From Paucibacter aquatile (lineage in GTDB: Bacteria; Pseudomonadota; Gammaproteobacteria; Burkholderiales; Burkholderiaceae_C): a stretch of DNA of 64,000 nt. This document shows positions 61,820 to 64,000 of this stretch, in pieces. Each line of letters begins with the position of its first letter. The first letter of the stretch is position 1. The position numbers and the translations under genes were made by a program. The notes below the pieces were generated by a model, which worked only from the letters and a program-made list of their open reading frames with translations, was not told the DNA's origin and ran no database searches. Where the stretch lies: assembly GCF_002885975.1 (NCBI RefSeq), contig NZ_POSP01000003.1:3534001-3598000 (forward strand). The letters are read 5' to 3'.

Positions 61820-63334
61820 TCAAGGCGTAGCCAGCCCGCGCCGGTACTGAATCGCCTCGCTGAGATGCTGCACCTCGATGCTCGCGCTGCCCGCCAGGTC
61901 GGCCACCGTGCGGGCCACGCGAAGCACGCGGTGGTGGCTGCGGGCGCTCCAGGACAGGCGTTGCGCGGCTTTGATTAAAAAGGCCTGGGCGGCGGGCTCG
62001 AGCGCGACATGCGAGTCGACTTGGGCGGCGCTGAGCGCGGCATTGCTGCAGCCTTGGCGTTCCAGAGCCCGCAGGCGAGCGCGGGCGACGCGTTCGGCCA
62101 CCACGGCGCTGGCTTCGCCATCGGCGGCGCTGTGCAGCAGCTCGGGCGGCTGCACCGGCACCTCGACCAGCAGGTCCAGCCGATCCAGGAAGGGGCCGCT
62201 GAGGCGCGACTGATAACGTGCAATCTGATCGGGTGCGCAGCGGCAGGCACGCAGCGGGCTGCCATGGTTGCCGCAGGGGCAGGGGTTCATGGCAGCGACC
62301 AGCTGGAAGCGGGCCGGGAACTCTGCCTGGCGCGCGGCGCGCGAGATCAGGATGCGGCCGGTTTCCATCGGTTCACGCAGGGCTTCCAGGGCCGAGCGGT
62401 TGAACTCGGGCAGTTCATCGAGAAACAAAACGCCATGCTGGGCGAGTGAGATTTCGCCCGGCCGCGGCGGTGAGCCACCGCCGACCAGGGCCACGGCCGA
62501 GGCGCTGTGGTGCGGGTTGCGCATCACGCGCTGGCGCCAGCGCTCGGGCTGAAACTGGCCGGCCAGGCTGAGCACGGCGGCCGATTCCAGGGCCTCGTCT
62601 TCGTTCATCGGCGGCAGCAGGCCGCACAGGCGCTGGGCCAGCATGGATTTGCCCGTGCCCGGCGGCCCCACCATCAAGAGGCTCAGGCCGCCAGCCGCGG
62701 CGATCTCGAGCGCGCGCTTGGCGCCGGCCTGGCCCTTGATGTCGCGCAGATCGGGCGCCGCCGTGATCGGCTGGGCCGGCAGCAGCGCGCGAGCGCGGGG
62801 CAGCAGGCTGTCGCTGCCGGGGCGCAAAGCCTCAACCAGATCAAGCAGATGCCGCGCCGCATGCACCGGCACGCCCTCGACCAGGGCCGCCTCGGCCGCG
62901 CTGGCCTCGGGCAGCAGCAGGCGCCTGCTGCTGCCTTCGCGCCGCAGCGCCAGGCTCATGGCCAGGGCGCCACGCACCGGACGCAGCTCGCCGCCCAGAG
63001 ACAGCTCACCGGCGCATTCCAGCCGCTCCAGCTGCTGTGCATCGATCTGCTCGCTGGCCGCCAGCAGGCCCAGGGCGATGGGCAGGTCGAAGCGGCCGCC
63101 TTCCTTGGGCAGCTCCGCCGGCGCCAAATTCACCGTGATTCTTTTGTTGTGGGGAAAAGCGAGCCCGCTGTTTTGCAGGGCCGCGCGTACGCGTTCGCGC
63201 GATTCCTTGACCTCGGTTTCGGCCAGGCCGACCAAGGTGAAGGAGGGCAGGCCGTTGGCCAGATGCACCTCCACGCTGACCGGTGCGGCGGTCAGCCCGT
63301 CCAGGGCGCGGCTGTGGACAACGGCCAGAGACAT
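61820..63334 (-). CDS. comM: ComM/YifB family AAA+ ATPase
   Basis: A 504-residue Mg-chelatase-like ATPase. The N-terminal Lon-like domain (MSLAVVHSRALDGLTAAPVS, about 1-170) is followed by a Mg-chelatase AAA+ domain with Walker A GPPGTGKS at 223-230, Walker B VLFLDELPEF and a sensor AMNPCPCG segment. The C-terminal helical domain ends HLSEAIQYRR. ComM homologues act as hexameric helicases that drive branch migration in natural transformation. It is divergent from the TorF porin gene. Confidence 0.95.
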   Translation of the reverse strand: MSLAVVHSRALDGLTAAPVSVEVHLANGLPSFTLVGLAETEVKESRERVRAALQNSGLAFPHNKRITVNLAPAELPKEGGRFDLPIALGLLAASEQIDAQQLERLECAGELSLGGELRPVRGALAMSLALRREGSSRRLLLPEASAAEAALVEGVPVHAARHLLDLVEALRPGSDSLLPRARALLPAQPITAAPDLRDIKGQAGAKRALEIAAAGGLSLLMVGPPGTGKSMLAQRLCGLLPPMNEDEALESAAVLSLAGQFQPERWRQRVMRNPHHSASAVALVGGGSPPRPGEISLAQHGVLFLDELPEFNRSALEALREPMETGRILISRAARQAEFPARFQLVAAMNPCPCGNHGSPLRACRCAPDQIARYQSRLSGPFLDRLDLLVEVPVQPPELLHSAADGEASAVVAERVARARLRALERQGCSNAALSAAQVDSHVALEPAAQAFLIKAAQRLSWSARSHHRVLRVARTVADLAGSASIEVQHLSEAIQYRRGLATP

Positions 63335-63422
63335 GGTCTTCTTGCTCTCCCTTGCAGGTGCCGGGCGGGCCGGGTCGGGCCCGCCGGCTGGCTTGATTGT
63401 GCCCGCCGGCCCGAGCTTTCAG

Positions 63423-63455
63423 GCACACAAAGCGTGCCTTGCACCAAGAGAGTGC
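63423..63455 (+). promoter_or_regulatory. two tandem NtrC-type enhancer sites
   Basis: Two perfect matches to GCAC-N7-GTGC lie at 63423-63437 and 63441-63455, 18 bases centre to centre. They are about 100 bases before the sigma-54 core, as usual for NtrC enhancers. A weaker half-site (GGTGCA) lies at 63494-63499. Confidence 0.78.
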
Positions 63456-63552
63456 GCTTGGGCTGGTGCTCGGTCTCGGTCCTGCGAGCAATTGGTGCAT
63501 GGGCCTCGGTGTTTGCCCTGGACAAAGGATCTGCCGCCGCCCGCCTGAAAGC

Positions 63553-63567
63553 TGGCACGGAAGCTGC
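63553..63567 (+). promoter_or_regulatory. sigma-54 promoter core for the TorF porin gene
   Basis: TGGCACG-GAAG-CTGC matches the sigma-54 consensus TGGCACR-N4-TTGC with one mismatch. It lies about 112 bases before the ATG at 63679 and downstream of two NtrC-type sites, so nitrogen limitation is the expected signal. Confidence 0.75.
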
Positions 63568-63678
63568 GATGCCAAAGCCAAGTGCCCACAAGTGCCCGCA
63601 ATGGCCCCGGCTTTCTCGTCTCCCCGTCTTTCACGGCTTTTGTTTGTCCTTTTTGAATCAACCTTCCAGGAGTTCCGC

Positions 63679-64000
63679 ATGAAGACAACACCGTTTGCTT
63701 TGGCCACGACCTTTGCCCTGGTTCTGGGCACCTTGCTGCCCCTGGCGGCACAGGCCGAAGAGGCTGCCAGCCCGCTGAGCTTCAATGCCAGCGTCACCAC
63801 CGATTACCGCTACCGCGGTATTTCGCAAAGCCGCCTGAAGCCCGCTCTGCAAGGCGGCGCGGACTATGTGGCTGCCAACGGCTTCTACATCGGCACCTGG
63901 GCCTCCACCATCAAGTGGATCAAGGACGCACCCTACAACGGCGGCGCTTCGGTGGAGATCGATGTGTACGGTGGCTACAAGACCGAGGTGGCACCGGGCC
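63679..64000 (+). CDS. TorF family putative porin, N-terminal part (runs off window)
   Basis: The first 107 residues of an exported outer-membrane protein. The signal peptide ends at AQA (residue 26), followed by LSFNASVTTDYRYRGISQS, the mark of the TorF/gcw_chp family (TIGR02001), and repeated amphipathic strands. Strong AGGAG site before ATG 63679. In related Burkholderiales the genes after this porin encode a PII protein and an ammonium transporter; the window ends before that can be checked. Confidence 0.9.
   Translation, partial: MKTTPFALATTFALVLGTLLPLAAQAEEAASPLSFNASVTTDYRYRGISQSRLKPALQGGADYVAANGFYIGTWASTIKWIKDAPYNGGASVEIDVYGGYKTEVAPG

Larger units (their letters stand above)
63335..63678. 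other. regulatory region between comM and the TorF porin gene
   Basis: A 344-base gap holding the comM promoter and the sigma-54 region of the porin gene (both listed). No further gene is seen. An in-frame-looking plus-strand extension upstream of 63679 is not supported by a start site. Confidence 0.7.

Overview
The window is high-GC bacterial chromosome, about two thirds G+C, with dense coding on both strands. It has no insertion sequences, phage genes, CRISPR array, rRNA or tRNA that I can see. Several families point to a betaproteobacterium of the order Burkholderiales, probably near Roseateles/Paucibacter/Rubrivivax-type genera. These are a DUF3567 protein, a PhaM-like PHA-granule protein, a split cobalamin-dependent MetH behind an SAH riboswitch, a PEP-CTERM protein and a TorF-type porin beside comM. 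The genus is inference.

Layout. 1-12946: an ABC-2 exporter pair cut by the window edge, then secreted hydrolases (M61 and S41 peptidases, an M14 carboxypeptidase with PKD and pre-peptidase C-terminal domains), an acyl-CoA hydrolase/transferase of the Cat1 family, small exported proteins of unknown role and an SDR epimerase. 13066-17604: a patatin fused to an outer-membrane barrel with a companion lipoprotein, and an RDD membrane protein. 17626-21386: an ECF sigma factor, a TPR-bearing Ser/Thr kinase and a small unknown protein in one run. 21647-30096: a degenerate GGDEF protein, a very large two-component-propeller histidine kinase, a lipoprotein phosphatase and an ABC exporter. 30125-34652: two paralogous orphan solute-binding proteins around a diguanylate cyclase, a GSGD-repeat DUF2807 protein and a zinc peptidase.

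35002-37964 is the most unusual block. A Tat-exported, cysteine-containing protein is followed by a PqqD-like small protein, an HprK-like P-loop kinase and an NTP_transf_5 nucleotidyltransferase, with tightly spaced or overlapping frames. This matches the gene set that family databases call the HPr-rel-A system. Its function is, to my knowledge, not established.

38052-52516: a phosphatidylserine-synthase-like enzyme, a DMT transporter behind a terminator-like hairpin, a phaM-glcD-glcE-glcF run for glycolate oxidation, a TraB/GumN protein, a tandem AAA+ ATPase, DUF3567 and DUF3108 proteins, an FAA hydrolase with an altered metal-site residue, a DUF4197 protein and a ProQ-like RNA chaperone. 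52754-64000: a PEP-CTERM protein between two intrinsic terminators, then methionine synthase as two genes separated by an opposed degenerate HD-GYP gene, the second half behind a clear SAH riboswitch. After these come a glycine-zipper protein, a frameshifted VOC gene, a Gly-rich lipoprotein, comM and the start of a TorF porin gene preceded by good NtrC and sigma-54 sites.

No tools were used. Family assignments rest on motifs read directly from the translations.
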